Below, one piece after another: positions 52,675 to 62,730 of a DNA stretch of 64,000 nt. The stretch covers positions 124,001 to 188,000 of the forward strand of contig JAIEFE010000014.1 of NCBI GenBank assembly GCA_029067085.1, in the 5' to 3' direction. How positions within the stretch are numbered: the first letter of the stretch is position 1; the number at the start of each line of letters is the position of its first letter. Under the pieces are notes generated by a model, which made no database searches, had not been told where the DNA came from, and saw nothing but the letters and a program-made list of their open reading frames with translations. The position numbers and the translations under genes were made by a program. This DNA comes from Lachnospiraceae bacterium (GTDB lineage Bacteria; Bacillota; Clostridia; Lachnospirales; Lachnospiraceae).

Positions 52675-54084
52675 CTAGTAGGCGTTTTTATTGATAAAGC
52701 CCTTGAAAATCGTCAAAAACATGATCTTCACATCAAAGGACATCGTCCAGTTCTCAATGTAAAAAATATCGTATTCGATCCGCTTTTTAATGGAGGTATC
52801 GCCGCGGTAGCCACTGATCTGCGCCCAGCCCGTAAGACCGGGGCGCACCTGATGCTTGACCATATAGCGGGGAATCTCCTCCTTAAACTGCTCCACAAAC
52901 TGCGGTCTCTCCGGCCTAGGTCCGACCACGCTCATGTCACCCTTCAAGATATTGAAAAGCTGAGGCAGCTCGTCTATGCTTGTCCTTCTCAAAAATTTCC
53001 CTACTTTCGTGACTCTGGGATCGTCCTTCGTCGTCCATGCCTTCTGCTCTGCGGAAGGCATCTGCACCCTCATAGTACGGAATTTGTACATCCGGAAAGG
53101 CTTATTGTGAAGCCCGATCCTTTCCTGCTTGAATATAATCGGTCCTCTGGAGGTGCAACCCACGGCGATGGCTGCTGCAAGCATGATCGGAGATGCAACG
53201 ACCAGTCCCACCAGTGACACCACAATATCAACGATCCGTTTCATCCACCAGTTCAAGGTGTTGGTCAGCGGCACGTAACGGATGTTGATCACCGGCAGTC
53301 CCATCAGATCCTCCGTGTAGGGACGGCTCGGGAACAAACTGTTGTAATCCGGGATAAATTTCGTATGCACACCGGATTTCTCACACAGATCCACAATATG
53401 TTCCAGATTATCGTAATCTTTCAGGGAAAGAGTTATCGCTATTTCGTCTAATTTGTTCTCAGGAAGAATGTAGAGCAGATTCTCGATGGTTCCCACCACC
53501 TTGACGCCCTTGTAGATCGTACCGGCCGGCACGCTGTCATCCAGAATGCCGCGCACCACGTAACCCCACTGGGGATTTGAGTTGATACGGTTAATATACT
53601 CCTCTGTCGCGCGGGAATACCCCACGAGCAGAATGTACTTCAGATTGTAGCCTTTCTCACGAAAATACTGCAATACGATACGGATGAGGGAACGTCCAAG
53701 CGTGGTCAGGACAATATTGATTCCGTAAAACATCGCCATCATGGTTCGGGAGAAATGGATCTGCGCGACCAGGTACCAGCCTGCCATCATCAACACCATA
53801 CCCACGGTGTTTGCCTGAAAAATGTTTAAGATCTCGTAATGGTGGACGGTTGCCCGCTTGGGCGTATAGAGATTAAAGGCGTAATACAAAATGAGATAGC
53901 CCGGCACAATAAAGTAGAGCATCTCAAAATAGTTTTGCATGGGAAGAGCACCAACATTGGGGTCGGCGTTCATGAAAGGGCTGGCAAACTTCAAATACCA
54001 GGCCAGCATATAGGATACCGCCACGATCACGGCATCCAGCACAACGTGCAGTCTGTTAAAATACTTTTGGTTATCTTTTATCAT
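52675..54084 (-). CDS. polyprenyl-phosphate hexose-1-phosphate transferase (WcaJ/CpsE type)
   Basis: A 469-residue initiating transferase of surface polysaccharide synthesis, placing a sugar-1-phosphate on undecaprenyl phosphate. It has four or five N-terminal helices, a nucleotide-binding-like middle (YILLVGYSRATEEYI, GYVVRGILDD) and a C-terminal catalytic domain. That domain includes KRIVDIVVSLVGLVVASPIM, FKQERIGLHNKPFRMYKFRT, DELPQLFNILKGDMSVVGPR and PGLTGWAQISGYRGD. Sugar specificity (glucose or galactose) cannot be told. Confidence 0.95.
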   Translation of the reverse strand: MIKDNQKYFNRLHVVLDAVIVAVSYMLAWYLKFASPFMNADPNVGALPMQNYFEMLYFIVPGYLILYYAFNLYTPKRATVHHYEILNIFQANTVGMVLMMAGWYLVAQIHFSRTMMAMFYGINIVLTTLGRSLIRIVLQYFREKGYNLKYILLVGYSRATEEYINRINSNPQWGYVVRGILDDSVPAGTIYKGVKVVGTIENLLYILPENKLDEIAITLSLKDYDNLEHIVDLCEKSGVHTKFIPDYNSLFPSRPYTEDLMGLPVINIRYVPLTNTLNWWMKRIVDIVVSLVGLVVASPIMLAAAIAVGCTSRGPIIFKQERIGLHNKPFRMYKFRTMRVQMPSAEQKAWTTKDDPRVTKVGKFLRRTSIDELPQLFNILKGDMSVVGPRPERPQFVEQFKEEIPRYMVKHQVRPGLTGWAQISGYRGDTSIKKRIEYDIFYIENWTMSFDVKIMFLTIFKGFINKNAY

Positions 54085-54141
54085 AATCAGTCAATGCACT
54101 AAGGCAGTGCTTACCATACTCTGTCCATGCCATAATTACTC

Positions 54142-56367
54142 TTATTTTACAATAATCCGTCCAAAAATACAACCGCAGGAATTCGACCGCCGGCTGTTCC
54201 TCAGTTCCCTGCAAAGCCGATCACAGTCGTAGTCGATCTCTTTTCCAAAAAATGCCTGATAAAGCGCCGTCTCCTGCTCATCACTGATCTGCATGCGGCA
54301 ATTCTCCTTCATCCATGCGATCTGCTCTTTCAAGGTGCGCAGCGTCTGAAAATCCTTGCTTTTCTTTACCGCAGCCTTCTGCAGCCTTCCGTACTCCAGC
54401 CTGATACGCTCCCTGCCGGACAGCCGTCTTTCTTTTTCTTTTCTGATCATCCTGATTCCCGTAAACAGTATGACTGCAATGAGGAAAACGGCAAAAAGCA
54501 CATAATTTAAGATTCCCAATGCATTTTCAAGATATCCGCCGAGAATATCCTCCCCAAGGGCAGTCTCCGTTCCTCCGCCTCCGCTTTGCATAAACACTTC
54601 CCAAAAGGAGGCTGTCTCCTCCTCCGTCGAAGACGGTGTGGGATCTACAACGATCCATCCCCTCTCGTTGTCATAAATCTCTACCCATGCGTGGGCGTAT
54701 GCGTCCGGAATCTCTATCTGAATGAGCGCTGTCGCTCCTATCTCCGAAAAGCCTCTGTAATAATCGGCATAGTCGGCTCCTTCCACCAGCTCGCCATTCT
54801 CTACGACCTCTGCATACGAAAAAGCATATCCTTCCACATATCGCGCGGGAATCCCCATCTGCCGGAAAAGCATGGCGGCCGCTGACGCAAAATGCGCGCA
54901 GTATCCCTTTCTGCTCTCCAGCAGAAAATGCGATATATAATCGGGATTGCCATAATAAAATCCCGGCCTTAATGTATAATTATAATTTTCATCGAAATAC
55001 TCTGTGATCTGCTGCGCGATCTCCTTCTCCGTTCCCTTAAACCCCGCTTCTTCACACACCTGTCGAACCGCCGTTTCACAGCTGACCGGCACATCCAGAT
55101 ATCGCTCATACGGCGCTTTTTCCGTAAGCAGCACAGACTCCCCGTTGTCGGGATAATAGTGATAGACCAGCGTGCTGCCCTTTTCTTCTATATTACAGTA
55201 ATCCGTATAATACGGCCTATACTCAAAGGTATCTCCCGCCCAGGTTTTTTCCACCTCCATGATTCCAAAGCCCTGACGCGCAGCCCCGTCGATATCCTTA
55301 AACTGGCTCTCTCTGCTGTACAGAGACATCTCCATATTACCATCGCCCGGCCATTCCGCCTCCGCTTCCGTCCACGAGGTCCCGACATAATCCAATCCCG
55401 TAAACGCCTTCAGATATACGGGTTGAAAGCTGTACGGCGTATACCTGACGATCAGAGCCGTCTCATAGCTCGGCACGACGGCAGCACCCTTGCTCAGCCT
55501 TCCACCGCTGACTCCTGCACCCACTGTATCCTGCGGGAACAGCCCCAGCATACCATAGCGCGCAACTCTCTCCATCCCCTGTTCAGACGCCTTCTTTGAC
55601 TCGCTTTGGGGTACTATGCGGGCATAGCTTTCCTCCGGTATGATAAACGCCGCGGCTCTCACCAACAATGCGACTGCCAGCGCCGTTACGGGCAGAAGAT
55701 ACCGCATCTGCGTCGAGACACGCCCCCAGCCGTAAGACTGTACCATAACCATCGCATACCCGATCAACACAAGAATACTATACAGCAGGGGCTGTGAACA
55801 CTCAAAATACATGGGTATGACATACGGCGTCAATGTCAAAAACATGGCTCCGAAAAGCGTACATTTATTATGCAGCTGTATATTCAGCAGTATGATCCCT
55901 ACCATACCGAGAAATATGGCAAACGTCGTTACCGCCATGTAGCCGTCGTCAACCGCCAGGGAATATTCCATACCGCTGGATATGTCAAGATACTCCCTTG
56001 CCACATCAAAAATACGATTGATTATGTAATAATATCCGCTGTTTATCACCCAATAATTCTTAATCGCAATAACTAAATACAACAGAAAAACAGCCAGAGC
56101 CGTCAGATTGGTGAGCCATCTTTTTCCCGTTTCATAGATCACGCTCAGCACAAAAGCCAGTGCAAAAAGTGAAATCATACACAAACCCGAATGAAACGCG
56201 ATCTCGAAGGCGGTCAAAAACCCTCCGATTGCCCCATAGACAAGCATAAATAAAATAAGCGTGTTTGTAACCGCCGCCCCAAAATCATACTTATCGTTAT
56301 CCCGTATCTTTACAAGGGAGATATCCGCCGTATTCTCTTTTTTCTTTTTAGGAAATGATATACGCAC
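54142..56367 (-). CDS. transglutaminase-like membrane protein
   Basis: A 741-residue protein with about seven N-terminal helices, an extracytoplasmic transglutaminase-like (papain-fold) domain and one C-terminal helix followed by a cytoplasmic tail. The triad is Cys in RKGYCAHFASAAAMLFRQMG, His in YAHAWVEIYD and Asp in WIVVDPTPSS. It begins with a GTG at 56367 inside the DUF58 gene (20-bp overlap). The MoxR-DUF58-transglutaminase trio is widespread; the substrate is unknown, with cell-envelope protein processing a fair guess. Confidence 0.9.
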   Translation of the reverse strand: MRISFPKKKKENTADISLVKIRDNDKYDFGAAVTNTLILFMLVYGAIGGFLTAFEIAFHSGLCMISLFALAFVLSVIYETGKRWLTNLTALAVFLLYLVIAIKNYWVINSGYYYIINRIFDVAREYLDISSGMEYSLAVDDGYMAVTTFAIFLGMVGIILLNIQLHNKCTLFGAMFLTLTPYVIPMYFECSQPLLYSILVLIGYAMVMVQSYGWGRVSTQMRYLLPVTALAVALLVRAAAFIIPEESYARIVPQSESKKASEQGMERVARYGMLGLFPQDTVGAGVSGGRLSKGAAVVPSYETALIVRYTPYSFQPVYLKAFTGLDYVGTSWTEAEAEWPGDGNMEMSLYSRESQFKDIDGAARQGFGIMEVEKTWAGDTFEYRPYYTDYCNIEEKGSTLVYHYYPDNGESVLLTEKAPYERYLDVPVSCETAVRQVCEEAGFKGTEKEIAQQITEYFDENYNYTLRPGFYYGNPDYISHFLLESRKGYCAHFASAAAMLFRQMGIPARYVEGYAFSYAEVVENGELVEGADYADYYRGFSEIGATALIQIEIPDAYAHAWVEIYDNERGWIVVDPTPSSTEEETASFWEVFMQSGGGGTETALGEDILGGYLENALGILNYVLFAVFLIAVILFTGIRMIRKEKERRLSGRERIRLEYGRLQKAAVKKSKDFQTLRTLKEQIAWMKENCRMQISDEQETALYQAFFGKEIDYDCDRLCRELRNSRRSNSCGCIFGRIIVK

Positions 56368-57382
56368 CCTTATATGCCCCTGTCTTAACCAATATATACC
56401 GCTCCGCGGAGTGCTCCATGGACATCTGTTCCTCTATGGAACCCGAAACACGGATACCGTTTGTACTCAAAATCTCACCCAATACATTCTCAAGCTCGCC
56501 CAGCTCCATGATATAACGACTGCAAAGCGCCTGATCTGCACTCTGCCAGAATAGCTGAATCGGATATTCCTTGGAAAGCAAAAGTCTGCACATTCCGTAC
56601 AGAGACTCCATAAGCGCTTCATTTTCATCCAAATCTTCTCCCAGTGGGAGCAGCACGTTTACCTTTTCCCTTCCGGCAGCCAGACGTTCCCGAACCATCA
56701 TCTTTCCCTGTTTCGCCGATAATTTCCAATGAATGCTTTTTAATTCATCTCCCGCGATATACTCTCTGATCTCATAATCGGGATTGTATTCCGCTCCCCG
56801 CTTTCTGCTTTCATTTTCCTGCGGGAACCCTTCAATGCACTCATAGAGCTCTTCCGTATCTTCCCCCTCCGAAAAGACAGGCCACACCAGCACTTCCGAA
56901 CCTTTTTCCGCCCGATCCGTCAGATAAAACAGATGCAAAAGATCATATACCCGGAACTCTTCCACACTTACTCTGAGCCGTCCCGCATAACGGCTGTTTA
57001 ACAGATACCGAAGTCTTCCTCCTTTTTGGGGAGCCGCCCACAATCGTTCTTTTCTCTTCTCCATGCTTCCCGTAAAGAGATTTCCCCGATAATATGTTAT
57101 GTCAACCGCGAACCCGACAAAACGCATAGGATTCAAAATAAGGATATCGACCGGAATATCCGTGTTCTTTCCCACGCGATGATATGGCAGCACGATCTCC
57201 GTCTGTATTCTGTCGCGGACAAACCATAAACTGACCGCAGATAATATAGCGCCCATTATGATAAGCAGCATAAACAGAAACAGAAAATAACTTCTAAAAA
57301 AAGACCACAGCCACAAGATCACGGCAAAAACCGCGAGAAATCTAATCCCTCCGTTAACACTCAATCGCAGCCTCTTATCCAT
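56348..57382 (-). CDS. DUF58 domain protein
   Basis: A 344-residue protein with two N-terminal helices (about 13-50), then a beta region and the DUF58 signature YEIREYIAGDELKSIHWKLSAKQGKMMVRE, which leads into a vWA-like fold. DUF58 proteins are presumed clients of the MoxR AAA+ ATPase encoded immediately upstream. The start overlaps the MoxR stop (TAATG), and its own end overlaps the transglutaminase start, so all three are coupled. Confidence 0.92.
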   Translation of the reverse strand: MDKRLRLSVNGGIRFLAVFAVILWLWSFFRSYFLFLFMLLIIMGAILSAVSLWFVRDRIQTEIVLPYHRVGKNTDIPVDILILNPMRFVGFAVDITYYRGNLFTGSMEKRKERLWAAPQKGGRLRYLLNSRYAGRLRVSVEEFRVYDLLHLFYLTDRAEKGSEVLVWPVFSEGEDTEELYECIEGFPQENESRKRGAEYNPDYEIREYIAGDELKSIHWKLSAKQGKMMVRERLAAGREKVNVLLPLGEDLDENEALMESLYGMCRLLLSKEYPIQLFWQSADQALCSRYIMELGELENVLGEILSTNGIRVSGSIEEQMSMEHSAERYILVKTGAYKGAYIIS

Positions 57383-58302
57383 TAAACTGCATGTATCCTT
57401 TCCGTAATTCTCAGAATCATATCCGACACATCCATGCCCTCGGCTCTTGCACGGGCATTCAGCTTGATACGGTGTTTCCAGACATCATCTATCACACCGA
57501 GAATATCTTCCGGAATGACATAGTCTCCACCTCTCATCATAGCCATTGCCCTCGCCATCCTAAGAAGCGCAATGCTGCCGCGCGGACTTACCCCAAGCGC
57601 TATGTGCGGGTCCCGTCTTGTCTCCTCCGTCAGATCAATGATATACTCATGGATCTTGTCTTCAACATACAGGTTCTCCGTCTGCGTGCGCAGCTCCATC
57701 AGACGCTCCGCCGTGATAACGCTCCCGACCTGCTCCAGTCCCCTTCCCACACTGCCCTTCAGGATATCTATGGCCGCGTTATGCGAAGGATAGCCCATAC
57801 TCAGGCATATCATAAAGCGGTCCAGCTGCGATTCCGGCAAAAGCTGCGTGCCTGACGAGCCAAAGGGGTTTTCCGTCGCTATGACCGTGAACGGAACCGG
57901 CAGCGGATAGGAAACGCCGTCCACAGTGACCCTGGATTCCTCCATGACCTCCAACAGTGCAGACTGCGTTTTGGACGAAGTGCGGTTCAGCTCATCCGCA
58001 AGAAAAAGATTGCTGAATACCGCGCCCTTTTTGTATTCAAATTCCCCTGTCGCGCTATTATACATGGTAAATCCGACGATATCGCTCGGAAGCACATCAG
58101 GCGTAAACTGCATTCTTTTATAGGAAAGCTCCATGGCTTTTCCCAAAGCCATGGCAAGCGTGGTCTTGCCTACGCCCGGTATATCCTCCAGCAGCACATG
58201 TCCTCCCGCAAGGATGGCAGCAAGCGCTTTGCGTATCACCCGCTCTTTACCCTTCACGACTTTATTCACTTCGGCAACGATCTGTTCCAGTTCCTGATTC
58301 AT
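57382..58302 (-). CDS. MoxR-family AAA+ ATPase
   Basis: A 306-residue chaperone-like ATPase: Walker A LLEDIPGVGKTTLAMALG, Walker B region NLFLADELNRTSSKTQSALLEVMEE, sensor ATENPFGSSGTQLLPESQLDRF, and the C-terminal lid with GVSPRGSIALLRMARAMAMM. It is the first gene of the MoxR-DUF58-transglutaminase trio and follows a glycosyltransferase gene by 64 bp. Confidence 0.95.
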   Translation of the reverse strand: MNQELEQIVAEVNKVVKGKERVIRKALAAILAGGHVLLEDIPGVGKTTLAMALGKAMELSYKRMQFTPDVLPSDIVGFTMYNSATGEFEYKKGAVFSNLFLADELNRTSSKTQSALLEVMEESRVTVDGVSYPLPVPFTVIATENPFGSSGTQLLPESQLDRFMICLSMGYPSHNAAIDILKGSVGRGLEQVGSVITAERLMELRTQTENLYVEDKIHEYIIDLTEETRRDPHIALGVSPRGSIALLRMARAMAMMRGGDYVIPEDILGVIDDVWKHRIKLNARARAEGMDVSDMILRITERIHAV

Positions 58303-58366
58303 ACATTCCTCTCATCCTGCCGTGCAGGCGGCATCTTAATCCTGATCCTTTTCCGGAAACCGCAGT

Positions 58367-59335
58367 TTACAGACGAATGCGGTACCAGATATTGCGCCAC
58401 AATTCCCACTGGATCCTGCAGTAAGCGGGAAGGCGTGACCGGTCAAAGCGTACCCGCTTTCCTCTCCCCTCAAAGGAGCAGACAAGGCGCAGCCCCTCCG
58501 CCGTTCCCTGAAACCAATATCTTCCAAGCCCTTTTTTCAAAAAGAAGAGCGTCTTTACCAGATATCCCGCGATCAGAAAGGGAAGATTGAACAGGATCTG
58601 CAAAGGCGGCATATTCTTACAGGCAAGATAAATGCTGTTTTTTGCGGAGAGCCTCACCTTAAACGCATTGTGGCGGGAGCCTGTGGCGCCGCTTCCCGCA
58701 TGGCGGACGACTGCTTCCGGCACGTACAGATTGCGATAGCCGTGTATTCTGGCGCGGTATCCGATATCCACATCCTCCAGGTACGCAAAGTGGTTTTCGT
58801 CGAAAAGGCCGATCTCCTCCAACGTTTTTCTGCGGTAGATACAGGCTCCGCCACAGGCGGAGAAGATCTCTCTCGGTCTGTCATAGTGTACCGACGGCTT
58901 ATCCTTCCCGGCAGCAAACGCCCAGCCCAGAGCGCAGTAATAATCGCCTGCATCGTCAATGCGCCCGGGATCATCCATACGCACCATCCGCGCCGCCCCC
59001 GAAAAGGCTTTGTCATCCTTGTCGAGCGCCTTTTCCAGAGCACGCACAAAGCCGGATTCCACGATCGTGTCATTGTTCAATAAAATAACATAAGTTGTTT
59101 TATTTACTTTACACTCCTCAATGCCCCTGTTCACCGCTGCGCAGAAGCCGTAATTTTTGTCCAGAGCAATCGTCCGCACGGCGGGAAATTTCTCCTGTAC
59201 AAGCGCAAGGCTTCCGTCCGCAGAGCCATTGTCCACCACAATAACCCCGGCAGGTTCTCCCGCCAGAGAGGTAAGGCAGTTTTCTATATACCGTATCCCG
59301 TTGTAGTTCGGGATAATGATCGTAGAACGGATCAT
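58367..59335 (-). CDS. family 2 glycosyltransferase (N-acetylglucosaminyl/rhamnosyl-like)
   Basis: A 322-residue GT2 with STIIIPNYNGIRYIENCL, VIVVDNGSADGSLALVQE, NYGFCAAVNRGIEE, the metal site ILLNNDTIVE, SACGGACIYRRKTLEEIGLFDE and EDVDIGYRARIHGY. The C-terminal 70 residues contain a hydrophobic patch (LQILFNLPFLIAGYLVKTLFF) suited to membrane association. It lies 12 bp after the next glycosyltransferase and 64 bp before MoxR. Confidence 0.92.
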   Translation of the reverse strand: MIRSTIIIPNYNGIRYIENCLTSLAGEPAGVIVVDNGSADGSLALVQEKFPAVRTIALDKNYGFCAAVNRGIEECKVNKTTYVILLNNDTIVESGFVRALEKALDKDDKAFSGAARMVRMDDPGRIDDAGDYYCALGWAFAAGKDKPSVHYDRPREIFSACGGACIYRRKTLEEIGLFDENHFAYLEDVDIGYRARIHGYRNLYVPEAVVRHAGSGATGSRHNAFKVRLSAKNSIYLACKNMPPLQILFNLPFLIAGYLVKTLFFLKKGLGRYWFQGTAEGLRLVCSFEGRGKRVRFDRSRLPAYCRIQWELWRNIWYRIRL

Positions 59336-59347
59336 AGCCTTCCTCCT

Positions 59348-60772
59348 TCACATGCGGATCGTCATTTTGGGGTCCCACACTACCAGATACCCCTCCTCGC
59401 GCACCGCCTCCCCCAATGCGATGCTCAGCTTCCGATACTCCGCCTCGGCACAGGTAAGCCCCGTCATGTCCGCAATGCAAAATGCTCTCTTCTCCCGCTC
59501 CTCTTTCCTGTAGAGGGTTCTCTCCCGATAGGGCAGTCCCGTGATCCGGCTAAAGAGCGGGCGCAGCTCCTCACGCACCTGTATACAGCGGATATCAACC
59601 GCCGCACAGTCCTGTGTCAGCACCGCTCTGTGCGTGTTCCCTCCGGTATAATGTCCCGGCAGTCCCGAAAAAAGTGTGTGTCCCTCCTCGTCATATGCTC
59701 CGGCAAAAATCTGCCCTTTGCGATTCAGGATCCGCCCCCCGACGATGCCCGCATCACGTCTTACGCTCAACAGATCCGGCTCATAGGCGATGTTATAAAA
59801 ACCCAGATGCAGACTGTGCGTCACCTGTGCCGAAAACCCTCTTCTCTCACAGAAATCCGCCAGCGCCCTCCGCCCTGCCTCATAAGCATAGGATTTACTG
59901 GACGTGTTTAAGGCCGTGGAATCCCTGTGAGACCGCCAATGATAAAGTACTCTGGGAATATGACAGATCCGTGCCGTCTCCGGAGCAAGCGCCCCGTCCG
60001 GCCAAAGGCTGTCCACCGCTCGAAGGACCAGATCGTAATCCTGTGCCCCGTTGTAATCCCCCCGCAGCTTAAGGCGCTTCATCAGCCCGGCCTCCAGTGC
60101 CATAAAGTGACAGATATAGTTGTTTGACAATATTAAATCAAGATTAAATTCTTGTTTAATATGCGGATTTACAAAGCTTTGCGCTGCTTCGTCATACTTG
60201 TCCTCGTCAGAGTACAGAAGAGCCGGAGGGCATCCTTTCTGTCTCCCCAGACGGATCCGCTCCGCCATATGATATAACGCATCAGGTGTTATGAAATCGT
60301 CGTGATCCAGAAGTGCGATGTAATCTCCGGAAGCAGTCTCAATCCCGGCATTGGTATTCTCTGCAATTCCCCGATTCTCCGAAAGTCTGCTGTAACGGAT
60401 CCGCAGATCTCCGGTCTCATAGATCAACTGCCGCACCGTGCGCTCCACTCTGTCTCCCGCACTGGCGTCTGCTATGATCAGTTCCCAGTTTGAATAGCTC
60501 TGGGCCTGCACGGAGGAGATCATCTCCTTCAGATAGATTTCCTTCGTCTCATAGGCCGGTGTAATGATACTGAATCGGTACGGCCACTCCTGTGTCTTCT
60601 GCCGCTGCTCTTCCAGCTCCTTCTCTCCGGGTGGACAGTAACGGTAATCAGCCGCCAGACGCTCCTCCTGCATCCGCTCCGCCGCCGCGTAGAAGGTATT
60701 CGTCAGTCCGTTCTTTTTCAGATAATTTACGGTTTTTCTCACATTGTCAAGTCTCAGTATCCGATTACCCAC
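59348..60772 (-). CDS. family 2 glycosyltransferase, long form
   Basis: A 474-residue GT2 with an N-terminal helical region of ~65 residues, then RFSIITPAYETKEIYLKEMI, IIADASAGDRVE, SGDYIALLDHDDFITPDAL and YSDEDKYDE. A C-terminal part includes NNYICHFMALEAGLMKRL and YHWRSHRDSTALN. This DHDD plus SDEDK pattern is common in O-antigen/teichoic-type polymer transferases. The start is a GTG at 60772 with AGGAG at 8 bp. The partial gene at the right edge belongs to the same subfamily. Confidence 0.9.
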   Translation of the reverse strand: MGNRILRLDNVRKTVNYLKKNGLTNTFYAAAERMQEERLAADYRYCPPGEKELEEQRQKTQEWPYRFSIITPAYETKEIYLKEMISSVQAQSYSNWELIIADASAGDRVERTVRQLIYETGDLRIRYSRLSENRGIAENTNAGIETASGDYIALLDHDDFITPDALYHMAERIRLGRQKGCPPALLYSDEDKYDEAAQSFVNPHIKQEFNLDLILSNNYICHFMALEAGLMKRLKLRGDYNGAQDYDLVLRAVDSLWPDGALAPETARICHIPRVLYHWRSHRDSTALNTSSKSYAYEAGRRALADFCERRGFSAQVTHSLHLGFYNIAYEPDLLSVRRDAGIVGGRILNRKGQIFAGAYDEEGHTLFSGLPGHYTGGNTHRAVLTQDCAAVDIRCIQVREELRPLFSRITGLPYRERTLYRKEEREKRAFCIADMTGLTCAEAEYRKLSIALGEAVREEGYLVVWDPKMTIRM

Positions 60773-60852
60773 TACAGCTTCTCCTGTTTTCCTATCTCAC
60801 ACTATTAACAGACGCGACCAAGAACACGTCATAGCCATAATACCGATGTAAT

Positions 60853-60910
60853 ATACGAATAGCATAATCACGGAGCGCAAGCGCGTCTGCGTTGATCATG
60901 CTATTCGTAT
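60853..60910. repeat. short-form intergenic palindrome
   Basis: ATACGAATAGCATAATCA (60853-60870) and TGATCATGCTATTCGTAT (60893-60910) pair over 17 of 18 positions around a GC-rich loop (CGGAGCGCAAGCGCGTCTGC). The loop plus 3' arm matches the minus strand of the element at 13387-13533 (GGAGCG-AAGCG-GTCTGCGTTG-ATGCT). It lies 17 bp past the phosphoglucomutase stop codon and may also end that transcript. Confidence 0.65.
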
Positions 60911-60926
60911 GATTTATATAAATTGC

Positions 60927-62648
60927 TTAAATATTCTTCTTCACTTCCTCAGTCAATCTGTCAAGTCTCGCCTGCGCATCCTCAAGGCTCGTGCCCTTTA
61001 CGCCCATATAGAACTTGATCTTCGGCTCCGTACCGGAGGGTCTTGCACAGCACCAGGAATCTTCCGTCAGGTCAAAGTAGAGAACATTAGACTGCGGCAG
61101 TCCCGTCTTTCCTTTTTCCCCGGTCTCAAGATTCAGAGTCTCCCCTGTGTCGTAATCCCTGAACTCCTTCACGGTAAGCTCCCCGAAGCTCTTGGGCGGG
61201 TTCTTGCGCAGCTTGCTCATCAGCTCCTCAATCTCCTTCGCGCCGTCGATGCCCTTCATGGTGATGGAATACTGCCCCTCTTTATAGTAGCCGTATTTCT
61301 CGTAGAGATTGATCATCTGATCCCATACGGTGATTCCCTGTTTCTTACACCATGCAGCCATCTCGCACAGACACATCACTGCCACAACGGCGTCCTTGTC
61401 TCTCGCATGGGTGCCTGCAAGACAGCCGTAACTCTCTTCCAGACCGAACACATAGTTGTTGGAGCCGGTCTGCTCAAAGAGCTTGATCTGCTCGCCGATA
61501 AACTTAAAGCCGGTCAACACTTCGATAAACTTCACCTTATAATCATCCGAAATAGCCCGGGCCATATTGGTGGTCACGATGGTGGTGACAAGGGCGGGGT
61601 TCTCAGGCATCTTGCCTGCAGCGGTTCTCTCTCTCAAAATATACTCAGCGATCAGCATGCCTGACATATTGCCCGTGAAAGGCACATACTCGCCGGATTT
61701 GGTATCCAACGCATAGATGCCGAGTCTGTCCGCATCCGGATCCGTAGCGAGCACGATATCCGCATTCTTTTCCTTCGCCAGTTTGAGCGCCAGGGTAAAT
61801 GCCTTGGGATCCTCCGGGTTCGGGTATTCCAGCGTGGTAAAGTCGGGATCCGGCATCTCCTGCTCGGGTACCACGTAAACATTCTTGAAGCCAAGCTCCG
61901 AGAGGATGCGTCTTACCGGTACATTGCCCGTGCCGTTGAAAGGCGAGTAGACGATCTTCATATCTTCCGCCATCTCCTGTATCACCTCGGGATGGATGAT
62001 CTGCTTTTTCAGCTCAGCCATATACTTGTCGTCGATCTCTTTGCCGATGACCACGTAGAGGCCGGCCTTCTTCGCTTCCTCCTTATCCATGGTCTTTACG
62101 GTATGATAATCGGTCACGTTGTTGACCTCGGTGATGATCTCCTTATCCTTGGGAGCCGTCACCTGCGCGCCGTCCTCCCAATAGCACTTGTAGCCGTTAT
62201 ACTCCGGCGGATTGTGGCTGGCTGTGATCACGATACCGGAGATACAGCCCAGCTCTCTGAGGGCAAAGGACAACTCCGGCGTGGGACGGAGCGCATCAAA
62301 CACATATGCCTTGATCCCGTTTGCCGCAAGACACAGAGCCGCCTCATCCGCAAACTCGGGGGACATCCTTCTGGAATCGTAAGCGATCGCCACACCTTTC
62401 TTCTCGCCGCCCTGTTTCTTTATGTAATTTGCAAGCCCCTGCGTCGCTTTGCGCACCGTATAGATATTCATGCGGTTCGTGCCCGCGCCGATCACACCGC
62501 GAAGTCCGCCCGTGCCGAACGCAAGCTCCTTGTAAAAGCGGTCCTCGATCTCCTTCTCATCATTGCGGATCGCGGTAAGCTCCTGTTTCGTCGCATCGTC
62601 AAAATAGGAATCCTCCAGCCAGAATGCAAACTGCTCTTTGTAGCCCAT
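60927..62648 (-). CDS. phosphoglucomutase/phosphomannomutase, alpha-D-phosphohexomutase family
   Basis: Interconverts glucose-6-phosphate and glucose-1-phosphate (and possibly mannose or GlcN phosphates), linking glycolysis to glycogen and surface-sugar precursors. The 573-residue protein has FGTGGLRGVIGAGTNRMN, catalytic Ser in VITASHNPPEYNGYK, metal loop ATDPDADRLGIYA, sugar-binding GLEESYGCL and phosphate-binding RPSGTEPKIKFY. Length fits the PgcA-type enzymes of Firmicutes. ATG at 62648 behind AAGGAGGG with its own promoter. Confidence 0.95.
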   Translation of the reverse strand: MGYKEQFAFWLEDSYFDDATKQELTAIRNDEKEIEDRFYKELAFGTGGLRGVIGAGTNRMNIYTVRKATQGLANYIKKQGGEKKGVAIAYDSRRMSPEFADEAALCLAANGIKAYVFDALRPTPELSFALRELGCISGIVITASHNPPEYNGYKCYWEDGAQVTAPKDKEIITEVNNVTDYHTVKTMDKEEAKKAGLYVVIGKEIDDKYMAELKKQIIHPEVIQEMAEDMKIVYSPFNGTGNVPVRRILSELGFKNVYVVPEQEMPDPDFTTLEYPNPEDPKAFTLALKLAKEKNADIVLATDPDADRLGIYALDTKSGEYVPFTGNMSGMLIAEYILRERTAAGKMPENPALVTTIVTTNMARAISDDYKVKFIEVLTGFKFIGEQIKLFEQTGSNNYVFGLEESYGCLAGTHARDKDAVVAVMCLCEMAAWCKKQGITVWDQMINLYEKYGYYKEGQYSITMKGIDGAKEIEELMSKLRKNPPKSFGELTVKEFRDYDTGETLNLETGEKGKTGLPQSNVLYFDLTEDSWCCARPSGTEPKIKFYMGVKGTSLEDAQARLDRLTEEVKKNI

Positions 62649-62678
62649 TTTAAGCCCTCCTTATAGAATATTTTATAT

Positions 62679-62707
62679 ATTTTACCACATACTGAAATCT
62701 GCCGCAA
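62679..62707 (-). promoter_or_regulatory. sigma-A promoter of the phosphoglucomutase gene
   Basis: Minus strand TTGCGG (62707-62702), 17 bp, TAAAAT (62684-62679), about 30 bp before the start codon. Confidence 0.65.
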
Positions 62708-62730
62708 ATTATAATTCCTTTTAATTTTAT